Below, in pieces: positions 17,707 to 27,346 of a stretch of DNA of 38,216 nucleotides. Location: positions 1-38,216 of the forward strand of contig JAFSLV010000034.1 in the NCBI GenBank assembly GCA_017448245.1. The letters run 5' to 3'. A program made the translations under genes and the position numbers. Under the pieces are notes generated by a model. That model worked only from the letters and a program-made list of their open reading frames with translations. It was not told the DNA's origin and did not search any database. The first letter of the stretch is position 1; each line of letters starts with the position of its first letter. Source of the stretch: Lachnospiraceae bacterium (lineage in GTDB: Bacteria; Bacillota; Clostridia; Lachnospirales; Lachnospiraceae).

Positions 17707-18791
17707 TGGAAATCGGCAGCATGCTCGAAATACAACCTTCCGCGCTGTTTGAAGGGAACCGCACCGGATCCTTTGCCCTGCCCCTGGAGGCGGACGCCTC
17801 TTACCATGCCTCCTATTACAACACGGGACGCAGCGCCATTACGCATCTTTTGCAGTTTCTCGGCCGGTCGCGTCGTGTATTTTTGCCTTCCTTTATCTGT
17901 ACCTCGGTCACCGATGCCGTACACAGGGCCGGCAACCCCGTTGTTTTCTATCCCGTCGGGGAAGACCTGCAGCCGGACTCTTCCTTTTTGTCCTCCGCCT
18001 CACCCGCACCCGGCGATCTCGTCTATATCTGTCAGTATTTCGGCACGGTCATCGAAGACGATGCAATGGAGTTGTTTTTGTCGCTGCAAAAAAAGGGCAT
18101 CCTGCTCATTGAAGATATCACGATGTCTCTTCTGTCGACAGCCGGCGCGCATTTTGCGTTCGGGGATTATCTGATCGGAAGCATCCGCAAATGGTTCGCC
18201 GTGCCGGACGGCGGCATTCTCTACGGAAAGGAAAAACTCCCCGAACTCCCCGGGGATGTGCAGTCGGTCAATGAATATACAACGTATTATTTTACGGCAC
18301 AGATGATGAAGCAGATGTATCTGGATGCGCCGGACCTCTACGACAAGGATGTCTATCTGTCTCTGATGCGTCACGCAAACGACGTCCTCTTTTCCGATTA
18401 TACGATCCGTCCGATGTCCGACCTGGGCATGCGTCTGCTCGAGAGCACCGATGTGGCACAGGTGAGAAAACAGCGTGAAGATAACTACCGGCTGCTCCAC
18501 GGGCTGTTATCGGACGAGGAGGCGATCACGCTGCTGCCCGCGCCCGCGGACGGCATGATTCCGTTTTGTCTGTTTCTGTTGAACGAAAAAAGAGACGACC
18601 TCCTGCGCCGTCTCATCGATGCGGATATCTATTGTAATATTCACTGGCGGCCCAATGATGCCACGGACCGTTTTCCGTCTTCTTGTGCGCTTGCGAAAAA
18701 CTGCCTCTCGATCCCCGCGGACCAGCGTTATGGCGCATCGCACATGCAGCATATCGCAACGGTCCTGAAAGATGCGCTTTCTTTTCTTTGA
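17706..18791 (+). CDS. DegT/DnrJ/EryC1-like PLP aminotransferase, divergent
   Basis: 361 residues. It resembles sugar aminotransferases of the DegT family: YNTGRSAITHLL (phosphate-binding region), LLIEDI with the conserved acidic residue near 136-137, and SIRKWFAVPDGG with the PLP lysine at about 162. The usual Gln/His after the acidic residue is absent, and the sequence is far from typical PseC, so the substrate is uncertain. It may supply the amino group of the nonulosonic acid or of another sugar on the same glycan. The ATG shares one base with the pseG stop. The gene ends three bases from the convergent pseI stop, with no terminator. Confidence 0.75.
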   Translation: MEIGSMLEIQPSALFEGNRTGSFALPLEADASYHASYYNTGRSAITHLLQFLGRSRRVFLPSFICTSVTDAVHRAGNPVVFYPVGEDLQPDSSFLSSASPAPGDLVYICQYFGTVIEDDAMELFLSLQKKGILLIEDITMSLLSTAGAHFAFGDYLIGSIRKWFAVPDGGILYGKEKLPELPGDVQSVNEYTTYYFTAQMMKQMYLDAPDLYDKDVYLSLMRHANDVLFSDYTIRPMSDLGMRLLESTDVAQVRKQREDNYRLLHGLLSDEEAITLLPAPADGMIPFCLFLLNEKRDDLLRRLIDADIYCNIHWRPNDATDRFPSSCALAKNCLSIPADQRYGASHMQHIATVLKDALSFL

Positions 18792-18794
18792 CCC

Positions 18795-19868
18795 TTAGGT
18801 GAGTCCTTCCACGTCATCCTTTGTCAGGGGATCTCCCGTTTCGAGATCTCTTATTGCGGTTTTTCCCAGCACCTGATCGATCATCACCGGCGGCAGTCCT
18901 CCGCCCGGACGGATGGATCGTATGTTTTCTTCCGTAAACACCTCTCCACGCCGTATGTCTTTTGTCACAAAAAGGGAGCGCGCACCGGCATCGCGCCGCT
19001 GTTTCTGGAATGCCGTCAGATCATATTCTTTTTGTCCGAGCGCGGCATGTGCATGGCGGACATCCTCGACCATGCGGGCAAATTCTTCCGGCTCCATGGA
19101 GAAGCCGGCATCGGGTCCTCCGTCCGCACGACGAAGCGTCAGATGCTTTTCGATCATCCTCCCGCCGAGCGCGACACTCGCCACCGGTACCGCGCCTCCC
19201 ATCGTATGGTCGGAGATTCCCGTAATACAGTGATACGTCTCCTTGAGCCATGTCATCATGCGGAGATTGCACGCCTCATAGGGAGTCGGGTAGGCGGAGA
19301 CACACTTGAGCAGTACGATCTGTCCGTTGCCTTCCGCAAGACATGCCTCGACCGCTTTTTCGATATCCTCCCTCGTAGCGACACCCGTCGCGATGATCAC
19401 CGGTCTGCCTGTTCTTGCGCACAGACGGATCAGGGGAATATCCGTGATCTCATATGATGCGATTTTGCAGGCAGGCATCCCGCACTCCTGCATAAAAGCA
19501 ACCGCCGTCGGATCAAAGGGCGAAGAAAACAGTTCCATCCCGTACTTTTTCGCTTCCTCCATGAGGCCCGGGTGCCACTCCCACGGAGTCGATGCCTCCT
19601 CATACAGCCGATAGCTCGGTGTTCCTTCCCAGAGATTGCCGTGCTCGACAAAACGCTCCTTGTCACAGTTGAGCGTCAGCGTATCCGCCGTATAGGTCTG
19701 TAGCTTGACGGCATCTGCGCCGGCTTCGGCGGCCTCGCGGATGATGCGGCAGGCTCGTTGGTAATCCTTGAGGTGGTTGGCACTCATCTCGGCAACGACA
19801 AATACCGCGTCGTCCGATACGGTTTTATTCCCGATCTGTATGCTTTCTGCTATCCGTGTCTTTTCCAT
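18795..19868 (-). CDS. pseI: Pseudaminic acid synthase (NeuB family)
   Basis: 357 residues from ATG 19868. It condenses a 6-deoxy-2,4-diacetamido-altrose with phosphoenolpyruvate to give pseudaminic acid. The NeuB domain has VAEMSANHLKDYQRA, KLQTYTADT, SSPFDPTAV, CVSAYPTPYEACNL and GISDHTMG. A C-terminal SAF (antifreeze-like) domain begins near SLFVTKDIRRGEVFTEENI. It is transcribed against pseF-pseG from its own promoter. The ATG lies eight bases after the -10 box with only a weak AAGTGG, so the mRNA is probably leaderless. The upstream in-frame ATG at 19904 lies inside the -35 box and is not used. Confidence 0.93.
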   Translation of the reverse strand: MEKTRIAESIQIGNKTVSDDAVFVVAEMSANHLKDYQRACRIIREAAEAGADAVKLQTYTADTLTLNCDKERFVEHGNLWEGTPSYRLYEEASTPWEWHPGLMEEAKKYGMELFSSPFDPTAVAFMQECGMPACKIASYEITDIPLIRLCARTGRPVIIATGVATREDIEKAVEACLAEGNGQIVLLKCVSAYPTPYEACNLRMMTWLKETYHCITGISDHTMGGAVPVASVALGGRMIEKHLTLRRADGGPDAGFSMEPEEFARMVEDVRHAHAALGQKEYDLTAFQKQRRDAGARSLFVTKDIRRGEVFTEENIRSIRPGGGLPPVMIDQVLGKTAIRDLETGDPLTKDDVEGLT

Positions 19869-19875
19869 GCCACTT

Positions 19876-19904
19876 AGTATACGGCAAGGTGTCTTTATTT
19901 TCAA
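19876..19904 (-). promoter_or_regulatory. Promoter of pseI
   Basis: TTGAAA (19899-19904), 17 bases, TATACT (19876-19881) on the minus strand. The -35 box overlaps the stop codon of the upstream coiled-coil gene. The expected start site is at or one base before the pseI ATG. Confidence 0.75.
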
Positions 19905-22018
19905 GGCTTCACCGCATCCGTTTCAATGATAAAGCGCACGCTTGCACGGTACCCTTCTCCCGCGCCGGAAAACGTGGTATACGCGTCATCCGCCGCCTTG
20001 ACCGTGCGCAGTGCTTCAATCACACACGAGAGTTCCTCGCCCGCAAGCTCATTCAGTGCGTCGATCGCCTCCCCGTCAAAGGTGCGCATACCGTCCGCAA
20101 GCTCGCGGATACCGGAAAGGAGTGCGTCATATCCGTTCAATAATTCCGTTCCTGCGGATGCAAAAGCGGACGTACCGTCCGCAAGTTCCCTTGCGCCCGC
20201 GGCGGCACCGGCGACGCCCGCCGTATAGGTCCCGACACCGTCTGCCAGAACGGACGCGCCTCCGGACAGTTGCGCAACGCCTTCCCGCAACGCGGTTAAC
20301 CTCGAGGAAAGCGAGGATACGATGTCTCCGAGCTCCGTCATCTGCTGCATGTAGGGCTGCATGCCCTGCAGGACACCGGTCATCCCCTGTGCCGCCTGCA
20401 AAAGATTGGTCGGATCGTAGGACGGTGTCTGCGCATTTTGAAGACCCTGCGCGATCTGTTCGAGTTGCGGTACGCAGGTAAGAATCGTCTGTGCCTGTGT
20501 CCGTATCGTGTCTGACGCGGCCGATGCGGCACCGAGCGCGCTTTTAACATCATTGCATGCATCGAGCGCCGTATCCGTTGCCTGCTTTGCGCTTTGTGCG
20601 GCCGAAAACGCATCCTGCGCCGCCTGTTTGGCCTGTGCATGCGCGGCATCGTTCCCGAAAAGGGAGATCTGTGTTTGAAGCTCTGTGATTGCACTTTCCA
20701 TCTGTGTGGAGGAGGACGATAACTGTGCGATTTGTCCGTCGATATTTGCCTGCAGTCCGTCCAGCGTCGTCTTTAAGTAGTTGCTTTGTGTGACGATCTC
20801 CTCCCCGCCTGACCGGATGACCGTTGCACTCTGTGCGAGAGCATCTCCCGTATTTTGCAGATTGGTGCCTGCTCCCTGTGAAAGGGATGACAGATTCTGC
20901 AGCTCTGTCGCAAGCGTTGCCGCATGTGTGGCAATCGCCTGCGCCGCAGCGGACAGATCCGGCGCCTGCTGCGAATTGCCGGACAGTGCCGCGGGGTTGA
21001 TGCCGGACAGCGCCTGTTGCAACTGCGCCGCGCCGTCCCTGAGTGCTTCGGCACCGCGGTTCAGGGTATCGGCATGATCTCCGAGCTGTCCGAGTCCCTC
21101 GGCAAGCGCCCCCGCTCCGTCCCTGAGTGCCGCACCCGCTTCCGTATAAGAAGAAAGCGCACCGCGCAGCCTTTCTGCGCCCTCCAGCAGATCCGTGGTG
21201 CCGCTGACCAGCGCGGCGGACGCATCGGATATCTCCTCCATGCCGTCGACGAGGTCCTGCGCGTCGTCTAGATCATCCGTTTCCAGGTCGCCGAACAGGC
21301 CGTTGGTCACCAGCGTAACGGTAAAATCCAGCGCAAAGACATCGGCCGTTGCCGTAATCTCCATATGTTCCGGGATACGGATGTCCTTTGTCCCCTCATA
21401 TTCGGACAAATGCAGCGCCTCGGACAATCCCGGGATCACATATCCGTATACAATCATATGATCACCCATCCTGGTCACGGACGCGTTTTCGCATGTCACA
21501 TCCGTAAAAACATCCACGGGCAAAAGCACCGCCGTGACAAAAAGGAACGGTACGTACTCCTCGCCCGCGGTCAGATTGTCATATGTAAACCGCATGGTCA
21601 CCTCTCCGCTTTTTCCCGCGATTTCTTCGGGTGTCATTTCTTTTCCGTCCAGATAATAGCGGATACGGATCGCAAACGGCAGATCACCGGGGTTTGCCTC
21701 ACCCTCGTAGCGGATGTCATATCCGAGGTTGTCCCAGGTAAGCGCCCCTCCGCTGCCGGTATGGAATTCCTCCTCTCCGTCCGTATTACGGATATCCGTA
21801 AGAAAAGATACATCGCGCACGGCGCCGCGGACATGGGAAACCGCAAGGATATTCTCGCTTGTTACGCGGTAGACGGTTCCTGCGGCATCGGCCTTGATGC
21901 TGACGGATTCCTCCTTTTCCGGCTCCATGGCACGGGCGCTGAGTGCACCTTGTGCCGGAAGCATAAGCGCAGTCATAAGCGACGCAATCACCAGCGCGGA
22001 TACGATTCTTTGTTTCAT
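19901..22018 (-). CDS. Secreted YhgE/Pip-like coiled-coil protein of an ABC system
   Basis: 705 residues from ATG 22018, which has AAGGAGG eight bases upstream. A signal peptide (MKQRIVSALVIASLMTALM...) is followed by a beta-rich N-terminal half. From about 250 on, heptad-like repeats contain Asp-Gly/Ala-Leu signatures such as LRDGAGALAEGLGQL and RELADG, as in the extracellular part of YhgE/Pip proteins. Unlike those, it has no C-terminal membrane helices, so it looks exported and soluble or surface-bound. It is the third gene after an ABC ATPase and an FtsX-like permease, suggesting that it is a partner or substrate of that transporter. Function unknown. Confidence 0.8.
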   Translation of the reverse strand: MKQRIVSALVIASLMTALMLPAQGALSARAMEPEKEESVSIKADAAGTVYRVTSENILAVSHVRGAVRDVSFLTDIRNTDGEEEFHTGSGGALTWDNLGYDIRYEGEANPGDLPFAIRIRYYLDGKEMTPEEIAGKSGEVTMRFTYDNLTAGEEYVPFLFVTAVLLPVDVFTDVTCENASVTRMGDHMIVYGYVIPGLSEALHLSEYEGTKDIRIPEHMEITATADVFALDFTVTLVTNGLFGDLETDDLDDAQDLVDGMEEISDASAALVSGTTDLLEGAERLRGALSSYTEAGAALRDGAGALAEGLGQLGDHADTLNRGAEALRDGAAQLQQALSGINPAALSGNSQQAPDLSAAAQAIATHAATLATELQNLSSLSQGAGTNLQNTGDALAQSATVIRSGGEEIVTQSNYLKTTLDGLQANIDGQIAQLSSSSTQMESAITELQTQISLFGNDAAHAQAKQAAQDAFSAAQSAKQATDTALDACNDVKSALGAASAASDTIRTQAQTILTCVPQLEQIAQGLQNAQTPSYDPTNLLQAAQGMTGVLQGMQPYMQQMTELGDIVSSLSSRLTALREGVAQLSGGASVLADGVGTYTAGVAGAAAGARELADGTSAFASAGTELLNGYDALLSGIRELADGMRTFDGEAIDALNELAGEELSCVIEALRTVKAADDAYTTFSGAGEGYRASVRFIIETDAVKP

Positions 22019-22061
22019 GACATTCCTCCTTGCAGCCGCAACCGGGAGCGGCCGTTCTTTT

Positions 22062-24389
22062 TTACTCGACATTTTTCAACGCCTCACTCATCGGAATTCT
22101 CCGGATCCTGAACATTTCCAGTATAGCTACCAGACCGTAGACCAGACAGTCCATCCATACCATACGGACATATACATCGAACCCTATGTAATAAGGAATC
22201 CATCCGTTCATCTTGGACAAAACGATTACCCGGAACAGGGTTTTAATCACATGATATCCGACCGGCAGCGAGATCAGCACAAAAAGCACCACCATGACGG
22301 AGGTGGAGACAATATACAATCTGCCGATCTCTCCTCCGGTATATCCGAGAATCTTGGTCATCGAAATCGACTGTGCGTTTTTTTCGATAATGGTCTTTGA
22401 CATCAGATAGATCAGCGTGACAAAGATGACCAGGGAAAAGGCATTCATGACCGACAGGGCCTCTCCCAGCGAGCGGTCCAGCTGCCTCGACACCTTGGTG
22501 AGTGCGTCGATGTCGATCACCTGGCCCAGATACGCTTCGTCGATGTCTTCAATCGGCGTATCGGAGAGATATCCGGTAAAGGTGTTTTTCCCGAGATCAA
22601 AGCGTGCATTCAGTTCCTCCTTTGGCATAAAGACGCAGATCGCACCTTCATAGTCCGAGACCCCGGTCACCGTAAAATCATAACGTTGATCTCCGTAAGG
22701 CTCGGTCAGCGTAAAGGTATCACCTTCCCCGATGCGGAATTTTTCCGCAAAGGTCGATGAAATCACAACGGCCCCCTCCGGCAGCGGATCCCTGACATAG
22801 CGGCTGTTTTCCCCTATTCCGTACAGCATGATGTCCTCGCCCCGGTAATCGCCTTCCGGCAGACTCTTGAGAACAAAAGCGGAAAACTTTTCGGCATCGG
22901 TGTTTTCCGTTGACACGGCACGCTCATACAACATCATCTGAAACAGCGCTTCGAGCTTTTCTTCTTCATCGACGGCGCCCGCCGGTAACTGCAAAATATA
23001 CTGGTAATTGCATAACATATTTTCCGGAAGCCTCTGCTCGTACCGTTCCAGGATGGAGGGCATCATCAGTCCGAACATCAGGATAAAATTGGCAAACAGG
23101 ATTCCGAAAAGCAGCACGGCGTAGTTACCCGCATTTTGCAAAATCACCCTTATCCGGAATCTGGAAAAGAACGGAATACGTTTGTTGAGCGGCAGTGCCC
23201 TTGTCTTGCTTTTTCTTTTCAGTTCCCTGCGTAAAAACTGCAGCGGGGAAAGCGCAAGCTTCCTTGTCAGTATCACGAGGTTAATGACAAGCATCATGAC
23301 AATCGGTAAAACCGTGGTTTCAAGAAAGGCTGTCGCGTTCCATCTGGTGGTATACGTCGTCAGGGAATAACTGTTATAGTACAGTCCCGCATTCCAGTCC
23401 TTGAGGATCGTATACCCCAGGACATTTCCGATACACGCGGCAATCAGCGTGACAAATAACGGCAAAAACAGATAATGACGAACGAGCTCTCCCCTGGTAT
23501 ATCCGCTTGCGCGGAGCGTGCCGATCACGGCAGACTCCCTTGCGATCGTATTGGATGTCGTGATTGCAAATACAAAAGCAAGAATAAGTATCACGATATA
23601 AAGGAACACCTCGATCATCGCACGATCCGCTCCCAGATCCGTTCCGCTGAAACGGATCGCCTGATTCAGATAGCGGGGGATATAGCCGGTGAGATCGGTG
23701 ATCCTTGCCAGTTCTTTTATAAACGCTTCGGAGCGCGTATTCTCCTCTTTTTCGTCCGCAGGCGCCTCGTCATATTTCCACGCATATCTGTAATGCAGGC
23801 TGTCCGCGGAAAAATGCGCAAAATCCTCCGGCGTCACCACTGCCACGCCAAACAGAACCGCGTCAAACATGGTATCGTTGTTGTCGGAAAAGAGCGCCGA
23901 ATAATCCGACAACGCCACCAGCCCCGTCACGGTATAGCTGCGACCGTCTCCGCTGATCACATCGCCGATTTCTATGTGATTGTTTTTTGCGCACATTCTG
24001 TCGATGGCTATCTCTCCCAACCGCTCCGGGAGCCTGCCCTCCATCACGCATACGAGATTGACCTCTTCTCTGTCGGCAAAGATGCGCAACACAAGACCGC
24101 TGTCCGTCTGCCATTCCGTAAAAAACAGATCATGGACGGATACGCCCAGCTCCGTGATGCGTTTTCGCTGACCGCTGTTCAGCTTTTTCTCCGCCGTAAA
24201 ATTGCCGTCCTCGATCCGGTAGGCTTCAAAGCTCTCGTCATATGCGCGCTGCATGGAGGTGCTTGCGACGAGATAGCCGGAGACCTCGCTGATCAGAAGA
24301 ACCAGCAATACGAAGATGACCGCATACTTCCCGACATCTCCCTTCAGCTCCCTGAAAAACCGCTTGTTGAGAGGATTCTTCTTCACCAC
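22062..24389 (-). CDS. FtsX/MacB-like ABC transporter permease
   Basis: 775 residues. One membrane helix lies near 22-44, a large extracellular domain follows, then helices near 260-290, 320-350 and 370-390, a second helix/extracellular module from about 430, and three helices near the C-terminus. This is the duplicated FtsX layout of clostridial export or mechanotransmission ABC systems. The GTG start uses GGAGG seven bases upstream and overlaps the ATPase stop by seven bases. The cargo is unknown. Confidence 0.88.
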   Translation of the reverse strand: MVKKNPLNKRFFRELKGDVGKYAVIFVLLVLLISEVSGYLVASTSMQRAYDESFEAYRIEDGNFTAEKKLNSGQRKRITELGVSVHDLFFTEWQTDSGLVLRIFADREEVNLVCVMEGRLPERLGEIAIDRMCAKNNHIEIGDVISGDGRSYTVTGLVALSDYSALFSDNNDTMFDAVLFGVAVVTPEDFAHFSADSLHYRYAWKYDEAPADEKEENTRSEAFIKELARITDLTGYIPRYLNQAIRFSGTDLGADRAMIEVFLYIVILILAFVFAITTSNTIARESAVIGTLRASGYTRGELVRHYLFLPLFVTLIAACIGNVLGYTILKDWNAGLYYNSYSLTTYTTRWNATAFLETTVLPIVMMLVINLVILTRKLALSPLQFLRRELKRKSKTRALPLNKRIPFFSRFRIRVILQNAGNYAVLLFGILFANFILMFGLMMPSILERYEQRLPENMLCNYQYILQLPAGAVDEEEKLEALFQMMLYERAVSTENTDAEKFSAFVLKSLPEGDYRGEDIMLYGIGENSRYVRDPLPEGAVVISSTFAEKFRIGEGDTFTLTEPYGDQRYDFTVTGVSDYEGAICVFMPKEELNARFDLGKNTFTGYLSDTPIEDIDEAYLGQVIDIDALTKVSRQLDRSLGEALSVMNAFSLVIFVTLIYLMSKTIIEKNAQSISMTKILGYTGGEIGRLYIVSTSVMVVLFVLISLPVGYHVIKTLFRVIVLSKMNGWIPYYIGFDVYVRMVWMDCLVYGLVAILEMFRIRRIPMSEALKNVE

Positions 24390-25081
24390 TCCAGATCCTC
24401 CGCCGCCACCTTTTGTGTATTGTGTTCATCCTTGCGGATGATACCGTCACGAAGTCTTATCACGCGGTCGGCCATCAGACGGATCGCGTCATTGTGTGTC
24501 ACCATGATGATGGTGTTGTGATACTTCCTGTTGACGGTTTCGATCAGCTTGAGAATCTCCTTGGACGTTTGATAATCCAGTGCGCCCGTCGGTTCGTCGC
24601 AGAGCAGGATATCCGGATTTTTGACAATGGCGCGGCCGATGGAGGTGCGCTGCTGCTGTCCGCCGGACAGCTGGTTGGGGAGCTTTGCCTGATGTTCGGA
24701 GAGCCCGAGCGTCCCGAGGAGCTCGTCGACATCCAGCGGTTGTTTGGAGAGATATGCACCGACCTCGATGTTTTCCCTGACGGTAAGATTGGGGATCAGA
24801 TTATACATCTGGAAGATATAACCCAGATGCTGTCTGCGATAGGACGTCAGACGTTTTTCGTTCATGTGTCCCATGGATTCTCCTCGGATGTTGATGTCTC
24901 CCGCATCCGATGTGTCGATGCCGCCGATGATATTTAACAGCGTCGACTTTCCGGATCCGGACGGCCCGAGCAGCACGACAAACTCTCCCTCCTCCACCTT
25001 CAGTTCAATCCCCTTGAGTACATCGACCCTGGCATCTCCCGTGCCGTAGGATTTTTGAATGCCGTTGATTTCCAAAAACAT
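24383..25081 (-). CDS. ABC transporter ATP-binding protein (LolD/MacB type)
   Basis: 232 residues, a single nucleotide-binding domain. Walker [15 protein letters not shown] is near 38-51, the signature [14 protein letters not shown] near 139, and Walker [13 protein letters not shown] near 160. It powers the FtsX-like permease encoded next to it. GGAG stands seven bases before the ATG. No clear -35/-10 pair was found in the 116 bases upstream; a TATAAA-like box on the minus strand at about 25096-25101 has no good partner. Confidence 0.93.
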   Translation of the reverse strand: MFLEINGIQKSYGTGDARVDVLKGIELKVEEGEFVVLLGPSGSGKSTLLNIIGGIDTSDAGDINIRGESMGHMNEKRLTSYRRQHLGYIFQMYNLIPNLTVRENIEVGAYLSKQPLDVDELLGTLGLSEHQAKLPNQLSGGQQQRTSIGRAIVKNPDILLCDEPTGALDYQTSKEILKLIETVNRKYHNTIIMVTHNDAIRLMADRVIRLRDGIIRKDEHNTQKVAAEDLEW

Positions 25082-25197
25082 GGTTTGTCTCCTCTATTTA
25101 TGGTGAGTGCTCTCTAACTGATGCCCCTGAAAATTGCCGCCATACCGCGGATTGTTTCGTTGTTTTGCAGCTCATGCAGGCATGGCTGCGTCCCGCT

Positions 25198-27147
25198 TCA
25201 GACCCTGTATCCCAGCATTCGCATCGAATTGAGAATCGCGATCACCGCGACGCCCACATCCGCGAACACGGCAAGCCACATGGACGCAAGCCCGAGTGCC
25301 CCGAGTGCAAGGATGAGCAGCTTCACGCCGATCGCAAATACGATATTCTGCTTCACGATCGTCAGTGTCCTGCGTGCAATATCCACCACGGTCGCGATTT
25401 TTGTGATGCGGTCATCCATCAGCACGATGTCCGCCGCTTCGATCGCGGCATCCGAACCCATCGCGCCCATGGCGATGCCGACGTCGGCGCGCATCAAAAC
25501 GGGAGCATCATTCACGCCGTCGCCGACAAAGGCAACCTTCTCATCCGCTTCCTCTTTCATAAGGTTTTCAAGCGCCGCAACCTTATCGCCCGGCAGAAGC
25601 TCCGAGTGTACCTCGTCGATGCCGGCCTCCGCCGCAACCGCCCCGGCAGTGGCCTTGTGATCGCCTGTCAGCATCACGCACTTTTTGACGCCCGCGCGCT
25701 TCATCTGCGCGAGTGCGCCTTTGGTTTCTTCTTTGAGTTCGTCGGAGATCACGATCGCGCCGAGGTATGTACCGTCATGTGCCACATGCACGATTGTGCC
25801 GGATACGGCATCCGCGCCGGTCTGTATTTCGTGCGACGTCATCAGTTTTTCATTTCCCGCGAGCAGTTCTTTTCCTTTATATACCGCCCGCACGCCGTGT
25901 CCTGCTTCTTCCGTGACGTCACGGATGTCCTCCATGTTCATTTCTGCGGAAGCATCCGCACGAAGCACTTCCTCATACGCCTCGCGGACGGAACGCGCGA
26001 TCGGATGGTTGGAGTATTGTTCGGCAAGTGCCGCCAGCCTGAGTAATTCGATCTGTGCTTCGTTCCATGCATCGTTTCCGGAAGGATCTTCGATAATCTT
26101 TTCATTTTCCGCTCCCGCAGGCAAAATCTGCATCACGCGGAAGTTCCCCTTCGTCAGCGTGCCGGTTTTGTCAAAGACCACCGTCTTTACACGGGCGACC
26201 GCCTCCAGATAGTTGGAGCCCTTGACCAAAATCCCCATACGGGACGCCGCACCGATCCCGCCGAAGAAGCCGAGCGGCACGGAAATCACGAGTGCACAGG
26301 GACAGGACACGATCAGAAAGACACAGGCGCGGCGGATCCATTCGGACCACGCGGCGCCGATGGCGAGCGGCGGTATTACAGCCAGTAAAACAGCGCCGAT
26401 CGTGACCACCGGTGTGTAATACCTTGCAAAGCGCGTGATAAACTGTTCCGTCTCCGCTTTTTTGTTGCTGGCATTTTCGACGAGGTCCAGAATCTTTGCG
26501 ACCGTGGAATCTTCGTATTCCTTTGTCACCAGGATGCGCAGCGTCCCTTCGCCGTTGACGCAGCCGCTGATCACCGTGTCGCCGGGAGAGGCCTTTCTCG
26601 GCACGGATTCACCGGTCAGCGCGGCGGTGTCAAGGAAGGATTCACCGTCGGTTACTTCGCCGTCGAGCGGAATCTTTTCCCCGGGCTTTACGAGGATCAC
26701 CGCGCCGACAGAGACTTCCTCCGGATCCTCCTCCGTAAAGGAGCCGTCCTCGCATAAGACATGTGCGATCTCCGGCGCGATCTCCATGAGATCTTTGATC
26801 GACTGTCTGGATTTTCCGACCGCATAGGACTGGAACCATTCACCGGTCTGGTAAAAGAGCATGACCGCGAGCGCCTCAGGATACTCACCGATTGCGAAAG
26901 CGGCGAATGTCGCGATCATCATCAGAAAGTGTTCGTCAAAGACCTGACCGTTACGGATCGTCTTACAGGCCTTGAGGATGACATCATATCCGATCAGAAG
27001 ATAGGGAAGGGCAAAGAGCGCAAACTCCGCATACCACGGCAAAGCCCAGGCCTCGAACCGGCCCGTGTGCTCCAGGACGAGGAGTACGGCAAAGAGGGCG
27101 AGGGTGATGAGAATGCGGTATAAGTTTTTGCGCAGCTTTGCAGTCAT
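25198..27147 (-). CDS. P1B-type heavy-metal-exporting ATPase, likely Zn/Cd
   Basis: 649 residues. It pumps soft metal ions out of the cell at the cost of ATP. Motifs: actuator TGES (178-181), the metal motif SCPCALVISVP with CPC at 282-284, phosphorylation site DKTGTLT with Asp 326, GDGVNDAP, and the last-helix signature ADVGVAVIAILNSMRML. CPC with that last helix is typical of the Zn2+/Cd2+/Pb2+ group. There is no N-terminal HMA domain; a separate small HMA protein is encoded upstream. AAGGA precedes the ATG. With arsR and the HMA gene it forms a metal-resistance group. Confidence 0.92.
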   Translation of the reverse strand: MTAKLRKNLYRILITLALFAVLLVLEHTGRFEAWALPWYAEFALFALPYLLIGYDVILKACKTIRNGQVFDEHFLMMIATFAAFAIGEYPEALAVMLFYQTGEWFQSYAVGKSRQSIKDLMEIAPEIAHVLCEDGSFTEEDPEEVSVGAVILVKPGEKIPLDGEVTDGESFLDTAALTGESVPRKASPGDTVISGCVNGEGTLRILVTKEYEDSTVAKILDLVENASNKKAETEQFITRFARYYTPVVTIGAVLLAVIPPLAIGAAWSEWIRRACVFLIVSCPCALVISVPLGFFGGIGAASRMGILVKGSNYLEAVARVKTVVFDKTGTLTKGNFRVMQILPAGAENEKIIEDPSGNDAWNEAQIELLRLAALAEQYSNHPIARSVREAYEEVLRADASAEMNMEDIRDVTEEAGHGVRAVYKGKELLAGNEKLMTSHEIQTGADAVSGTIVHVAHDGTYLGAIVISDELKEETKGALAQMKRAGVKKCVMLTGDHKATAGAVAAEAGIDEVHSELLPGDKVAALENLMKEEADEKVAFVGDGVNDAPVLMRADVGIAMGAMGSDAAIEAADIVLMDDRITKIATVVDIARRTLTIVKQNIVFAIGVKLLILALGALGLASMWLAVFADVGVAVIAILNSMRMLGYRV

Positions 27148-27346
27148 ATCGGTATCCTTCTGTGCGCACCGGTTCGTTGATTTCCTAAGCTGTATCTATT
27201 GTGATCACCCGGCCTGTCGCTGCTAACGCAGCTTTACCAGGCCTCATCATTCGGAACTCCCGCGCTGCTCCGCATCGCTTCGTTCCTCATGATGCACGTT
27301 CGCTGAATGTCAGCGCCGGTTCGTGCAAGCACGACCGGGCTGCCGC
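27148..27346. other. Structured spacer between the HMA gene and the metal ATPase
   Basis: About 200 bases without a gene. A nested hairpin occupies 27211-27243 (GGCCTG...CAGGCC enclosing GCTGC-TAAC-GCAGC). A second one at 27316-27338 pairs CCGG-TCGTGC with GCACGA-CCGG. Neither is followed by a T-run on the minus strand. They may stabilise or partly end the mRNA between the two genes, or be a dispersed palindromic element. Confidence 0.5.
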
